From NCBI GenBank assembly GCA_965278995.1, contig OZ257136.1:4960001-5024000 (forward strand): DNA of 64,000 bases. The letters are read 5' to 3'. Below the pieces are notes generated by a model, which saw only the letters and a list, made by a program, of their open reading frames with translations, was not told the DNA's origin and did no database searches. Shown piece after piece: positions 17,082 to 25,254 of the stretch. Within the stretch, counting starts at the first letter, position 1, and every line of letters begins with the position of its first letter. The DNA is from JADJYF01 sp965278995. Its GTDB lineage: Bacteria; Pseudomonadota; Gammaproteobacteria; Ga0077536. The position numbers and the translations under genes were made by a program.

Positions 17082-17678
17082 ATGCCAGGCGGCAAGGCAG
17101 TATTGGCAGGTCTGCTGACGCTGAGCTGTGTTGTCTCTGCGGCGGATGGTCCACGTATGATTGCGGGCGTCTTCACGCCGCCCCGCATGGCGCCGGAATT
17201 CACGGTCAGCGGCTCCACGGGTCGCGAACTGAACCTTAGTGACTATCGCGGCAAGGTTGTGGTGCTGGGCTTCGGGTTCACGAATTGTGCTGATGTTTGT
17301 CCCATTACGCTGGCGGTGCTGGCGCAGGCACGCAAGAAGTTGGGCGCGCTGGCCGAACAACTGCAAGTCATCTATCTCACGGTCGATCCAGAACGGGATG
17401 ATGTCGCGCGGTTGAATACGTATCTCGAACATTTCGATCCGAGTTTCCTCGGCGGGACAGGCGAGCCGGAAACGCTTGCCGACATACGGCAGGCCTACGG
17501 CATTCTAGCGAGTAAGCAGACTGTCGCCAGCGGCTACACGGTTGCGCACTCCTCTTATACTTATTTGATAGACCGCGACGGGAAGCTGCGCGCGCTCATG
17601 CCTTTCGGGCATTCGGCGGACGATTACGCGCACGATATCGACATGCTGCTGGCGCAACAGTCCTCGACATCGCCTTGA
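17082..17678 (+). CDS. Sco1/SenC-family copper-binding thioredoxin-fold protein
   Basis: From the ATG at 17082 the protein is 198 residues with a signal peptide or membrane anchor (residues 1-20). The Sco copper site is complete: C69 and C73 in NCADVC and a distal H156 in VAHSSYTYLIDRDG. The redoxin frame is clear (APEFTVSGSTGRELNLSDYRG). Sco proteins deliver copper to cytochrome oxidase or act as periplasmic thiol reductases. It lies 16 nt after the binding-protein gene and 7 nt before the cupredoxin. Longer in-frame starts overlap the upstream gene and are less likely. Confidence 0.9.
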   Translation: MPGGKAVLAGLLTLSCVVSAADGPRMIAGVFTPPRMAPEFTVSGSTGRELNLSDYRGKVVVLGFGFTNCADVCPITLAVLAQARKKLGALAEQLQVIYLTVDPERDDVARLNTYLEHFDPSFLGGTGEPETLADIRQAYGILASKQTVASGYTVAHSSYTYLIDRDGKLRALMPFGHSADDYAHDIDMLLAQQSSTSP

Positions 17679-17685
17679 GCGCACG

Positions 17686-18114
17686 ATGAAGCTGCGTCGC
17701 TGGCAAGGCGGATTGATTCTTGCCGGGGTTACCGCAGCTGCGGCGGCGATATGGCTGGGCTGGGCGCCTGTCGAGTTGCCTTCTCGCACGGCGACTTTCG
17801 AAATCCCGCCTGGAACCTGGGAGCGACGCATGGCGGGCAATCCGGTGGAGATCCTGCCGTCAGAGATCAGACTCACACTCGGCGTGCGCGACGTCTTGAT
17901 GCTGATTAATAGCGACAGTGTGCCGCAGACTTTCGGGCCGACGCTCATGATGCCAGGCCAGAGTTTCGAACTCCCATTTGCACAGGCATCGAGCTATCAG
18001 TTTGCATGCACGGCACACGCCAGCGGGCAGATGACTATCATCGTTGAGCCTGAGCCATTGTCGGTCTGGGCGCGTGCCTATTGGCGATTTCGCGAGTTTC
18101 TGCAATCGAATTGA
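17686..18114 (+). CDS. Membrane-anchored cupredoxin-like protein
   Basis: The 142-residue protein has one N-terminal membrane helix (residues 9-26) and a periplasmic beta-sandwich. Three of the four type-1 copper ligands are visible in FACTAHASGQM: C108, H111 and M116. The usual first His is not found; the matching strand reads NSDSVPQTFGP, with Gln where His would be expected. It may bind copper in a modified way or have lost it. It sits in the ABC/Sco operon with short gaps on both sides. Confidence 0.75.
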   Translation: MKLRRWQGGLILAGVTAAAAAIWLGWAPVELPSRTATFEIPPGTWERRMAGNPVEILPSEIRLTLGVRDVLMLINSDSVPQTFGPTLMMPGQSFELPFAQASSYQFACTAHASGQMTIIVEPEPLSVWARAYWRFREFLQSN

Positions 18115-18138
18115 CCGCGCTGACGACGAGTACAGAGC

Positions 18139-18897
18139 ATGAACCGGCTGAAAAGAGTATTGCCGTCATTGAGCATGATGGCCGTGTTGATTGGAGTATG
18201 GTGGGGGACTGTGATTGCAAGCGGCAGCGTGATCTTTCCTACCCCTGGCCAGGTACTGATCGGCGCCGCACAACTGGCTGAGGATGGCACCTTATGGCAG
18301 CACATCGGCTCGTCGCTCATGCGAGTGGGGGTCGGCTTTCTGTTGGCGGTGTTGGTGGCGGTACCGCTGGGGCTGTGGATGGGGTGGGTCCGAGGCGCCT
18401 ACACCACGCTCAATCCCATTTTCCAGATCCTTCGGCCGATATCGCCCATAGCCTGGATCCCAATCGCTATTTTATGGTTCGGTGTTGGCGACGCCTCGCC
18501 GATTTATCTGATCTTTATCTCATCAGTGTTTCCCATGATCGTACAGACCACCGCGGGCGTACACACTATTGAACGACGCTATCTGCGTGCTGCTGAGAAT
18601 TTCGGCGTATCGCGGCAGAAGCTGTTTCTGCGAGTGGTGATTCCGGCAGTTCTGCCGCAGATCATCGTCGGCATGCGCATAGGACTTGGCGTGGCCTGGC
18701 TGGTGGTGGTTGCCGCCGAGATGATCGCCCTGCGTTCCGGTCTCGGTTATCTGATTATTGATTCGCGTAATGCCGGGAATCGCTATGATCTGGTGGTCGC
18801 CGGCATGGCTATCATCGGTCTCATCGGCCTCATGCTCGACGGTTTCATGCGCCTGCTGGAAGGGCTGAAGTCGGTGCGTTGGCGCTATGTCCGCTAA
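18139..18897 (+). CDS. ABC transporter permease, SsuC/TauC type
   Basis: The 252-residue protein has about six membrane helices and the binding-protein-dependent transport EAA-type loop around AAENFGVSRQKLFLRVVIPAVLPQI. PISPIAWIPIAILWFG is characteristic of the nitrate/taurine/sulfonate permease family. It overlaps the ATPase gene by 11 bases. It forms the inner-membrane channel for the binding protein at 16046. Confidence 0.9.
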   Translation: MNRLKRVLPSLSMMAVLIGVWWGTVIASGSVIFPTPGQVLIGAAQLAEDGTLWQHIGSSLMRVGVGFLLAVLVAVPLGLWMGWVRGAYTTLNPIFQILRPISPIAWIPIAILWFGVGDASPIYLIFISSVFPMIVQTTAGVHTIERRYLRAAENFGVSRQKLFLRVVIPAVLPQIIVGMRIGLGVAWLVVVAAEMIALRSGLGYLIIDSRNAGNRYDLVVAGMAIIGLIGLMLDGFMRLLEGLKSVRWRYVR

Positions 18898-19630
18898 AAT
18901 CGTCGTCGATAACGTCTGCAAGCGTTATCTCACGGACGGTGGTCCGCGTGCCGTTCTGAATGGCATCAACCTAAGTATCCGCGATGGCGAAATCCTGGCT
19001 ATCGTCGGCCCCTCGGGCTGTGGCAAGTCGACGTTGCTCAACGTCCTCGCCGGCTTTGAACGTCCCGACCAGGGCACGGTGACTATCGACGGACAGGTGC
19101 AATCCAAACCGAGCCCGAAAGGGATCCTGATCTCACAGCACGGCTCGGTCTTCCCTTGGTTGACGGTGCAGGAAAATCTGATGTTCGGGCTAGACGCTGC
19201 TGTTCGTGGCAACACGGCGGCGCTTGCCGATCACTATGCGGCGCTGGTCGGCCTGAAAGGGTTCGAGAGCAGCTACCCTCACGAATTGTCAGGAGGCATG
19301 CTCAAACGGGTTGAACTGGCTCGCGCGTTGGCGGTGAAGCCGGAAATTCTTTACATGGATGAGCCGTTCTCCGCATTGGACGCGCTCATGAGCTTACGCA
19401 TTCGGCGGGAGTTACTGCGCATCCTGAGCGAGGAACGACACACGGTGCTCCTGGTAACTCACGATGTCGAAGAGGCAGTACAGCTCGCTGATCGGGTCAT
19501 CGTGTTGAGCGCCCGCCCCACGACGATTCTGGCAAGCTTTGCCGTTCCATTTCCTCATCCGCGACAATTGACCAGCCCGGATCTGCAGGACCTGCGTCTA
19601 TCTATTCTTCGCCAACTCGGCATAGATTGA
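18887..19630 (+). CDS. ABC transporter ATPase, SsuB/TauB type
   Basis: The 247-residue protein has Walker A GPSGCGKST (41-49), signature LSGGM, Walker B ILYMDEP followed by SALD, and the H-loop LLVTHDVEEAVQLADRVIVL. It energises the importer of the two preceding membrane and binding components. Its 3' end overlaps the 3' end of the convergent Rieske gene by 33 bases. Confidence 0.92.
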   Translation: MSAKIVVDNVCKRYLTDGGPRAVLNGINLSIRDGEILAIVGPSGCGKSTLLNVLAGFERPDQGTVTIDGQVQSKPSPKGILISQHGSVFPWLTVQENLMFGLDAAVRGNTAALADHYAALVGLKGFESSYPHELSGGMLKRVELARALAVKPEILYMDEPFSALDALMSLRIRRELLRILSEERHTVLLVTHDVEEAVQLADRVIVLSARPTTILASFAVPFPHPRQLTSPDLQDLRLSILRQLGID

Positions 19631-20944
19631 AGGTGACAGGGAGAGTCCTGGACCGCCGTGCTCGTCGCTGGCTGGCGCTAGCATTTCGATACCTAGCAAC
19701 TTCCGGTAGTGATGCCAGAAGCCGATGATGGCCGATTCGGTGGTCAGATGTTCGGTGTCTTCGATGCGACCGCCGCCCATGGCGATGTAGGAACTTCTGG
19801 ACTGATCCTGGCGGATCGCACGTTGCACTATCGCGACCGCTTCGCCGTCTTCCATCGATATCAGTCCGGCCGGGCCGATCAGATTGGCCTGCTTCAAGCG
19901 GATGGCGTTCATGTCGTCATCGTCGTTGGCGTAGCCGAAGTGCGTCCACACCAATTCGAAAGCGTCCGGTCCGTCGGTGACTATCTGGCGTACGGCCAGG
20001 GTATTGGCGATCTGCTGCACGACCAGGTTGGGAAAGACTGAGAGGATGACCAGAGTGATGCCATCGTCGAACTCGCTCCGCCCGGCGAGCAGCGTTGGAT
20101 CGGCAAGCTTGAAGCTGGTGTCGTAGCTGCGCACATCGCGGTACAGCTCCTGGTCGAGATCGAGACGCGACGTCGCTGCCTTGGTGTAGAGCATGGTGTG
20201 GCGATGACGGCTGTCGAGCAGGGTGGCGCCAGTTTGCGAGGCGCGATACAGGCCGAAAGTATTGTGGAACAGGTGCAGCAGACTGGCGTGGTAAGGGTCA
20301 CGCGTGTTTTCGCAATAGAGCTTCCAGTTGCCGTGAATGTACTGGCGCTGATCGCCGAGCACTTTGAGAGGGTGCTTGAAAATGCGCTCGATGCTGGCAC
20401 AGACCATCGGCCCGAGATACTCGGCCAGCGGTTCGACAGTGCGGTCGAACGAAGCGAACACCAGGCCGTTCATGGTCTCGACCTGCAAACGCTCGAGCCC
20501 GTGCGCGTTCATGTCGAACGTGGCCGGCATGCCGCCCTGGCCGTCGACACCGCCGCGGAATGGCAGGCTGCGAAGGCGGCCGGCAAGATCGTAGTTCCAT
20601 TGGTGATACACGCATTGCAGACGTTGAACGTTCCCGCGCGGCTCGCGGCACACCAGCGCACCGCGGTGCGCACAGCGATTACGCAGCACGTGCAGGTTGC
20701 CATCGCGGTCGCGGGTGACGATGACCGGGGTCTCGCCAATCGATGTGGTCTTGAAGTCGCCAGCTTGCGGCAACTCGGCTTCGAGCGCAACAAAGTTCCA
20801 GGTCGGTCCGCGGAAGATCTGAGCCTGTTCTGCATCATAGTAACTGCGCTCGGTAAAGGTCGCGTAGGGCACGGCGCAGCCGGGCTCGATCGCACGCCAT
20901 GGCGGCAACACCGAGGCAGGGGAAAGCAAAGCGTTCACGTGCAT
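19598..20944 (-). CDS. Rieske aromatic ring-hydroxylating oxygenase, alpha subunit
   Basis: The 448-residue protein has a Rieske [2Fe-2S] site, C91 and H93 (CAHRG) with C111 and H114 (CVYH), and a mononuclear iron site in ENTRDPYHASLLH. It is the catalytic subunit of a ring-hydroxylating dioxygenase or hydroxylase, nearest by look to the benzoate/salicylate-type large subunits. GAGGAGG precedes ATG 20944, which is preferred over far upstream in-frame starts that would lie inside the beta gene. It follows the beta gene by 7 nt. No ferredoxin or reductase gene is adjacent. Confidence 0.92.
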   Translation of the reverse strand: MHVNALLSPASVLPPWRAIEPGCAVPYATFTERSYYDAEQAQIFRGPTWNFVALEAELPQAGDFKTTSIGETPVIVTRDRDGNLHVLRNRCAHRGALVCREPRGNVQRLQCVYHQWNYDLAGRLRSLPFRGGVDGQGGMPATFDMNAHGLERLQVETMNGLVFASFDRTVEPLAEYLGPMVCASIERIFKHPLKVLGDQRQYIHGNWKLYCENTRDPYHASLLHLFHNTFGLYRASQTGATLLDSRHRHTMLYTKAATSRLDLDQELYRDVRSYDTSFKLADPTLLAGRSEFDDGITLVILSVFPNLVVQQIANTLAVRQIVTDGPDAFELVWTHFGYANDDDDMNAIRLKQANLIGPAGLISMEDGEAVAIVQRAIRQDQSRSSYIAMGGGRIEDTEHLTTESAIIGFWHHYRKLLGIEMLAPASDEHGGPGLSLSPSIYAELAKNR

Positions 20945-20951
20945 TTCCTCC

Positions 20952-21476
20952 TCACAGGGGGATGACCAACAGCGTGTCGATGCGGTTGGTATCGAAAGTA
21001 ACGACTTTTTCACGAAAACGCAGCTGGCCGTCATCGACCACCATGAGGTCGTCATAGCGCCCGCTGCTGAAGACCTCGGTCGTACCGCTGGCGCGACTGC
21101 GATAGACCGCGTAGTTGCTGCGCACCTGCACGCTGTCGGCACTGACTTCGCGGACCATCGCAGACGCCACCAGGTGACGGTACTGCTGCTTCTCGTAAAT
21201 GTTGGCATGACGCAGTGCAATCACCCGGTCGTGCAACATGCCGCGCGAGTCGCACAGGATCGCGGCCAGCGGCAGTCCGCGATCGGCATTCTCCTGGGCG
21301 ATGACCTGGTAGCGGCACACGGTCGTGAACAGACCCGGCCATTCTTCCAACTGGTCGTCATCGATTGCGCGAACGTAGGCCGTCTGCAAGCGCTCGATCT
21401 CGTGGTACAGCTCGATCGCGCTCAATTGCGTGAGGTTCATGAATGGGCTGCGGCCATGACAAGGTGGCGTCGACAT
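20952..21476 (-). CDS. Ring-hydroxylating oxygenase, beta subunit
   Basis: The 174-residue protein has the NTF2-like cone fold of oxygenase small subunits: helix IELYHEIERLQTAYVRAIDDDQLEEWPGLF, then strands with HLVASAMVRE, RSNYAVYRSR and the C-terminal FREKVVTFDTNRIDTLLVIPL. The start at 21476 has GAGG ten bases upstream. It comes before the alpha gene, the reverse of the usual alpha-beta order. It is divergent from the nucleoside transporter gene. Confidence 0.9.
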   Translation of the reverse strand: MSTPPCHGRSPFMNLTQLSAIELYHEIERLQTAYVRAIDDDQLEEWPGLFTTVCRYQVIAQENADRGLPLAAILCDSRGMLHDRVIALRHANIYEKQQYRHLVASAMVREVSADSVQVRSNYAVYRSRASGTTEVFSSGRYDDLMVVDDGQLRFREKVVTFDTNRIDTLLVIPL

Positions 21477-21669
21477 CGGATTGCCTCGACTTTTAGCGAA
21501 TCCGGATCGCGAAAGCAAGCGAGAGCGCTGGCGCACGCAATTGCCAGGGGTCTTCCGCTCCGCGGGCGGCGAACGTAAAAAGTGATTTTTGTTATTCTTC
21601 GGCGGCGAGTTTTTTATCTACGGACTGGGCTGTCGATGGCAGGCCCTCCGACATTCCGGGAGATGCGCT

Positions 21670-23076
21670 GTGGAACGCTATGTCGGGTTGAGCGGTGTCG
21701 CCGCAATTTTCCTGCTGGCTTTTGCGCTGTCGAACAATCGCCGTGCCATCGATATGCGACTGGTCGTGTGCGGAATCTGCCTGCAGCTAGTGCTGGCCGT
21801 CTTCATTCTCAAGACACCGTGGGGCCAGGGGCTGTTTCAGCTGATGGGGCACGCCGTCGAAACGCTGCTGGGGTTTGCCAGCCATGGCACGAGTTTCATC
21901 CTAGGGCCACTGAACGACAGCGCCAAGATGGTGGCCTTGTTCGGGCCGCCCGGTGGATTCGTATTCGCGTTCAAGGTCATACCCACGCTGATCTTCGTCT
22001 CGTCCTTGTCGGCGTTGGCCTATCACCTCGGGTTGATGCAGAGGGTCGTCGAGTCCATTGCCTGGCTCATCTATCGGGTGATGGGTGCGAGCGGGATAGA
22101 GGCGACGTCGAACGCCGCCAGCGTCCTCATCGGCATGCTCGAAGCGCAACTCCTGATCAAGCCATTCCTCGCCCGCGCGACGCAGTCCGAGCTGATGGCG
22201 ATCCTGGCCGGCTCGATGGCATGTATCTCTGGCGGCATCATGGCGGTATACATTCAAATGGGCATTGCGCCTGAGTTCATGATGGCGGCGAGTGTGATGG
22301 CTATACCCGGAGCGCTGGTGATCGCCAAGATCATGCATCCCGAAGTCGAGACGTCGTTGACCAAAGGCGGGATCCGGCTCGACGTCGAACGAAAGTCAGT
22401 CAATGTTCTCGACGCGATCGCGACCGGTGCTGTTGATGGGCTCAAGGTCGGAGTCGCTGCGAGCGCTGTGTTGATTGCCGTGATCGCGTTCGTTGCGTTG
22501 CTGGATTACGGCATCGGCAAGTGCGGGTTGCTGCTGGCCAGCAGTTTCTACGATGCCGCCAACCCAGCCAGACTGTTCGGCATGAACTTGCGTGCACTCA
22601 CGTTGAGTCACGTACTCGGCGCGCTCTTTTATTATCCGGCTGTTCTGATGGGCGTGCCGCCGACGGATGCGGCAGCGGTCGGTGGGTTGATGGGCACCAA
22701 ACTCGTCGTCAACGAATTCGTCGCTTACAGTCAGATGACGCCGCTGCTCGAAGCCGGCGCTCTACAAGCCCGTTCTGAACTGATCGCGACTTTCGCCCTG
22801 TGTGGCTTCGCCAACTTCGGTTCAGTCGCAATCCTGATCGGCGGTGTCGGCGGAATGGTGCCGGAGCGCCGGCACGATCTGGCGAAACTGGGTCTGCGCG
22901 CGATGGTCTGTGGAACGCTGGCGTCTTATCTCTCAGCGGCGCTGGCCGGCGTCATGCACGACAGCGCTGCGAGCGAGCGTGGTGGCTCTCTTGTCGTGCC
23001 GCTGGCCTTCATGGCGGTCGCCATTGCCATCATTGTGCTGTACAAGCGGAAAGCGGTTGTACCTGCCGCGCCTTGA
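21670..23076 (+). CDS. Concentrative nucleoside transporter (CNT/NupC family)
   Basis: The 468-residue membrane protein has the CNT family marks: FVFAFKVIPTLIFVSSLSALAYHLG, MGASGIEATSNAASVLIGMLEAQLLIKP (split over the substrate site), KLVVNEFVAY and ALCGFANFGSVAILIGG. CNT carriers import nucleosides with H+ or Na+. The start is taken as GTG 21670, with GGGAGA eight bases upstream; a longer in-frame start at 21589 has no ribosome site. It has no clear functional tie to its oxygenase neighbours. Confidence 0.88.
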   Translation: MERYVGLSGVAAIFLLAFALSNNRRAIDMRLVVCGICLQLVLAVFILKTPWGQGLFQLMGHAVETLLGFASHGTSFILGPLNDSAKMVALFGPPGGFVFAFKVIPTLIFVSSLSALAYHLGLMQRVVESIAWLIYRVMGASGIEATSNAASVLIGMLEAQLLIKPFLARATQSELMAILAGSMACISGGIMAVYIQMGIAPEFMMAASVMAIPGALVIAKIMHPEVETSLTKGGIRLDVERKSVNVLDAIATGAVDGLKVGVAASAVLIAVIAFVALLDYGIGKCGLLLASSFYDAANPARLFGMNLRALTLSHVLGALFYYPAVLMGVPPTDAAAVGGLMGTKLVVNEFVAYSQMTPLLEAGALQARSELIATFALCGFANFGSVAILIGGVGGMVPERRHDLAKLGLRAMVCGTLASYLSAALAGVMHDSAASERGGSLVVPLAFMAVAIAIIVLYKRKAVVPAAP

Positions 23077-23093
23077 GCGCGAGGGGTCTGAAT

Positions 23094-23717
23094 TCAATAG
23101 CTGAGTCGGTAGGCGGCGCTGGTTCCTGCCGGCGCCGCTGCGAGCGCGGTGAAGCCGGCGTGTCCATCGTCGGCAACGGCGACGCGCGCTGCTTCAGTGA
23201 GCAGAATGTCTCCAGCTTGGGCAGCGTCTTCGCCGAGTTTGGCAGCGGCATTCACTTCCGCACCGAAAACGTCGGCGTCGCCTACGCGCAGCACGTCGCC
23301 GAAACCGATGCCGACACCCAGCAGCACCTGGTCAACCGGTGCGCGACCCGTGTTGTACTCGGTGAGGCAGCGCTGCATGTCGACGGCTGCGCGCACGGCG
23401 TCGCTGGCGTTGCGGAAGATCACCAGCAGACTGTCGCCTTCGGTTTTGAGCAGGATGCCGCCGTCACGCTCCAGACACGGCACGACCAGACGATGCGAGA
23501 GATGAATCGTCTGCAGAAAATGCACGATGCCGAAATCGGCGACATTACGCGAAAAACCGATGAGGTCGGTGAACATTACGGCCCAACGTTCGCCGAACAG
23601 GCTCCAGATCCGCGCGTCGATAGCGTCGCGATCGGCGCCCGGCTCAAGCCGGGCTTCGATCAGGCGTTCCAGTCGGTCCTGTGAGGCTCGCGAGGCGATA
23701 TGTTCGAACAGTGACAT
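23094..23717 (-). CDS. Class III adenylate/guanylate cyclase-domain protein
   Basis: The 207-residue protein is almost only a cyclase catalytic domain. The two metal-binding Asp residues are present: D51 in MFTDLIGFS and D95 in KTEGDSLLVIF. The VFGAEVNAAAKL motif supplies the transition-state Asn. A Lys in LLKTEGD and the general look favour ATP over GTP. There is no sensor or membrane segment, so regulation must come from elsewhere. It converges on the nucleoside transporter with 17 nt between. The ATG 23717 has only a weak ribosome site. Confidence 0.82.
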   Translation of the reverse strand: MSLFEHIASRASQDRLERLIEARLEPGADRDAIDARIWSLFGERWAVMFTDLIGFSRNVADFGIVHFLQTIHLSHRLVVPCLERDGGILLKTEGDSLLVIFRNASDAVRAAVDMQRCLTEYNTGRAPVDQVLLGVGIGFGDVLRVGDADVFGAEVNAAAKLGEDAAQAGDILLTEAARVAVADDGHAGFTALAAAPAGTSAAYRLSY

Positions 23718-23793
23718 GCAGTGGGGCACCGTGAGGAAGTGGAGCCCTGCGGATTGTACGTGCTGGCCACAAACAGCGGCCAGTACGCGCGCC

Positions 23794-24243
23794 CTATTGG
23801 AATACGACCGGTTCTCCATTGACAGCCCAGCACAGGCCGTAGCGGTCGGTCAGCATGCCGAAAGTCCTGGCCCAGAACGTCGGTGCCAGCGGCATCGTCA
23901 CCTGGCCGCCCTGCGATAGCGTGTGGAAAATAGCCTGGGCCTGCTCGATGGTGTCGTATTGCAAAGCCAGCATGACCCCTTTTACACCCTCGTACGGCAT
24001 GCCTGGTGGCGTATCACCGGCAAACAGCATGGCACCGCCGGGCAGCACCAGGCATGCGTGCATGATGCCGTCGCCCGTCGGCGGCTTGTCCTCACCGCAA
24101 GGCATTTCACTTGCCGGCGGCGCGGGCATATCCGCATAGCTCATCATGGTTTCGATTCTGGCGCCGAGCGCCTTTTCATAAAAAGCGAAGGCCTCGCGGG
24201 TGTTACCGCCAAAACTCAAGTAAGGGGTCAGCGTGGTAGGCAT
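23794..24243 (-). CDS. VOC-family protein, PhnB/3-demethylubiquinone-9 3-methyltransferase-like
   Basis: The 149-residue protein has the PhnB-type glyoxalase/bleomycin-resistance fold: TLTPYLSFGGNTREAFAFYEKALGA at the start and FWARTFGMLTDRYGLCWAVN at the end. GGAG lies eight bases upstream of ATG 24243. The family's biochemical role is mostly unknown. It is upstream of and in the same direction as the cyclase gene, 76 nt away. Confidence 0.85.
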   Translation of the reverse strand: MPTTLTPYLSFGGNTREAFAFYEKALGARIETMMSYADMPAPPASEMPCGEDKPPTGDGIMHACLVLPGGAMLFAGDTPPGMPYEGVKGVMLALQYDTIEQAQAIFHTLSQGGQVTMPLAPTFWARTFGMLTDRYGLCWAVNGEPVVFQ

Positions 24244-24585
24244 GGTGCGCTCCAGGGAAAAACGTCGATAATATGAGTGTGTCGCCATGAACTTGTCGAA
24301 TCGCGAGGGCCGAATTCGACCGATGGCTGGAAAAAAAGTGGTTTACTTCGTGATCGACCATCGTCGCCGCGGCGATCAACGGCAGCATGCCGAGGTCTTG
24401 CTCTCGGATTACTTCATCGGGGCCGCTCGTTTGCGGGCATTGCCGGGTTAGCAATTGGTTCGACCTGAAGATTTCCATTCGAAGGAGCATTCGGTCGGCA
24501 AATATCCAATGAGTCCAACTCCGTGGTCTCATCGCGCGTTTCAACGGCCGCCGAACCGCCATGATATAAAAGATCAGAAGCCTTG
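24244..24585. other. Intergenic stretch without a convincing gene
   Basis: This 342-nt stretch lies between the VOC gene and the small membrane-protein gene. Reading frames on both strands lack ribosome sites, recognisable motifs or normal codon bias. It is less G+C-rich than its surroundings in its right half. Decayed remains of a longer membrane-protein gene are possible but not shown. Confidence 0.4.
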
Positions 24586-24870
24586 CTACTTGTATATAGT
24601 TTGCTGGTAATAGTCACGCCCGCGGTGAATCGCAAAGATCCCGATTATAGTCATGACGAACCCGATGATGAACATCGTACCCGACAGCGCGACGACGCCG
24701 AAAGTATCCGCTTTTGCAATTAAGCTAGTGCCAACTGCAACGATGCCACTGTTAACTACAACATAGTATTGCATGCGGTCCCAGTTGAGACGCACTTCAA
24801 ATCGATATTCGTCAATGGCGACTCGATAAAGCTCCAGAAGCTCGCGTCGATCGGGAATCGCTGGTATCAC
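24586..24870 (-). CDS. Small two-helix membrane protein, possibly truncated
   Basis: The 94-residue protein starts at GTG 24870 with GGAG seven bases upstream. A charged N-terminal helix (RRELLELYRVAIDEYRFEVRLNW) leads into two membrane helices (about 37-53 and 59-78) and a short basic tail. Family members of this look (ELY...EYRFEV.LNWDR.QYY) are usually longer, with a cytosolic C-terminal part, so this copy may be cut short by the TAG at its end. The upstream 52-codon gene stops in TAGTG, sharing one base with this start. Lower G+C than the flanks suggests acquisition. Function is unknown. Confidence 0.55.
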   Translation of the reverse strand: MIPAIPDRRELLELYRVAIDEYRFEVRLNWDRMQYYVVVNSGIVAVGTSLIAKADTFGVVALSGTMFIIGFVMTIIGIFAIHRGRDYYQQTIYK

Positions 24871-25028
24871 TAAACTCCGCTCGCGTTTAGAAAACGTGAA
24901 AAAACGAAACAGAATGTCTCAGTGAATCTATCGGGATGGCTTTCTAATTCTGACTTGATATCGCACAAGTATTCGAATCTGGTGGCGTCCACTTGCTGGT
25001 GATCTATCACGAACGGTCCATCGCTCAT
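24870..25028 (-). CDS. 52-residue hypothetical protein coupled to the small membrane protein
   Basis: From ATG 25028 there are 52 sense codons ending in TAG, whose G is the first base of the next gene's GTG (TAGTG). The product is acidic to neutral and helix-prone (FEYLCDIKSELESHPDRF). No clear Shine-Dalgarno is seen upstream, which lowers confidence. I do not recognise a family. The one-base stop/start overlap and shared low G+C suggest that it and the membrane protein form one small module. Confidence 0.4.
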   Translation of the reverse strand: MSDGPFVIDHQQVDATRFEYLCDIKSELESHPDRFTETFCFVFSRFLNASGV

Positions 25029-25254
25029 CGTTGTCGGTCACACTATCGATAAGTAGTCTGGAGGTTAGATTGCCCATGACTACGAACTATTCCAGCACCA
25101 GTCGACGGGTAGCCATGTTCGCCCCAATATGGAATTGAGTAACGGTCTATTTCTATCGACGGGCGTCCGGTCTTGGACGGTCTTTTTCGCTGGTTATCGT
25201 CAAATTAAACACCGGGATTTGGTCCCGACGCAGATATAGTGGGTTGACCAGGCC
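25029..25254. other. AT-rich non-coding stretch
   Basis: Clearly lower in G+C than the window as a whole. It probably holds the promoter of the small gene pair to its left. A weak hairpin (CGTCC at 25164-25168 with GGACG at 25175-25179) is followed on the plus strand by CTTTTT, resembling a small terminator, but no plus-strand gene feeds into it. No integrase, attachment repeat or tRNA was found. Confidence 0.35.

Noticed and set aside
24203..24562. Minus-strand open frame of 119 codons overlapping the VOC gene start
   Set aside because: No ribosome site or family signal; it overlaps the well-supported VOC start and the gap next to it.
24414..24635. Frameshifted continuation of the small membrane protein (24586-24870)
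   Set aside because: The frame overlapping its 3' end could be a lost C-terminal part, but the sequence does not match the expected charged helix, so a frameshift is not supported.
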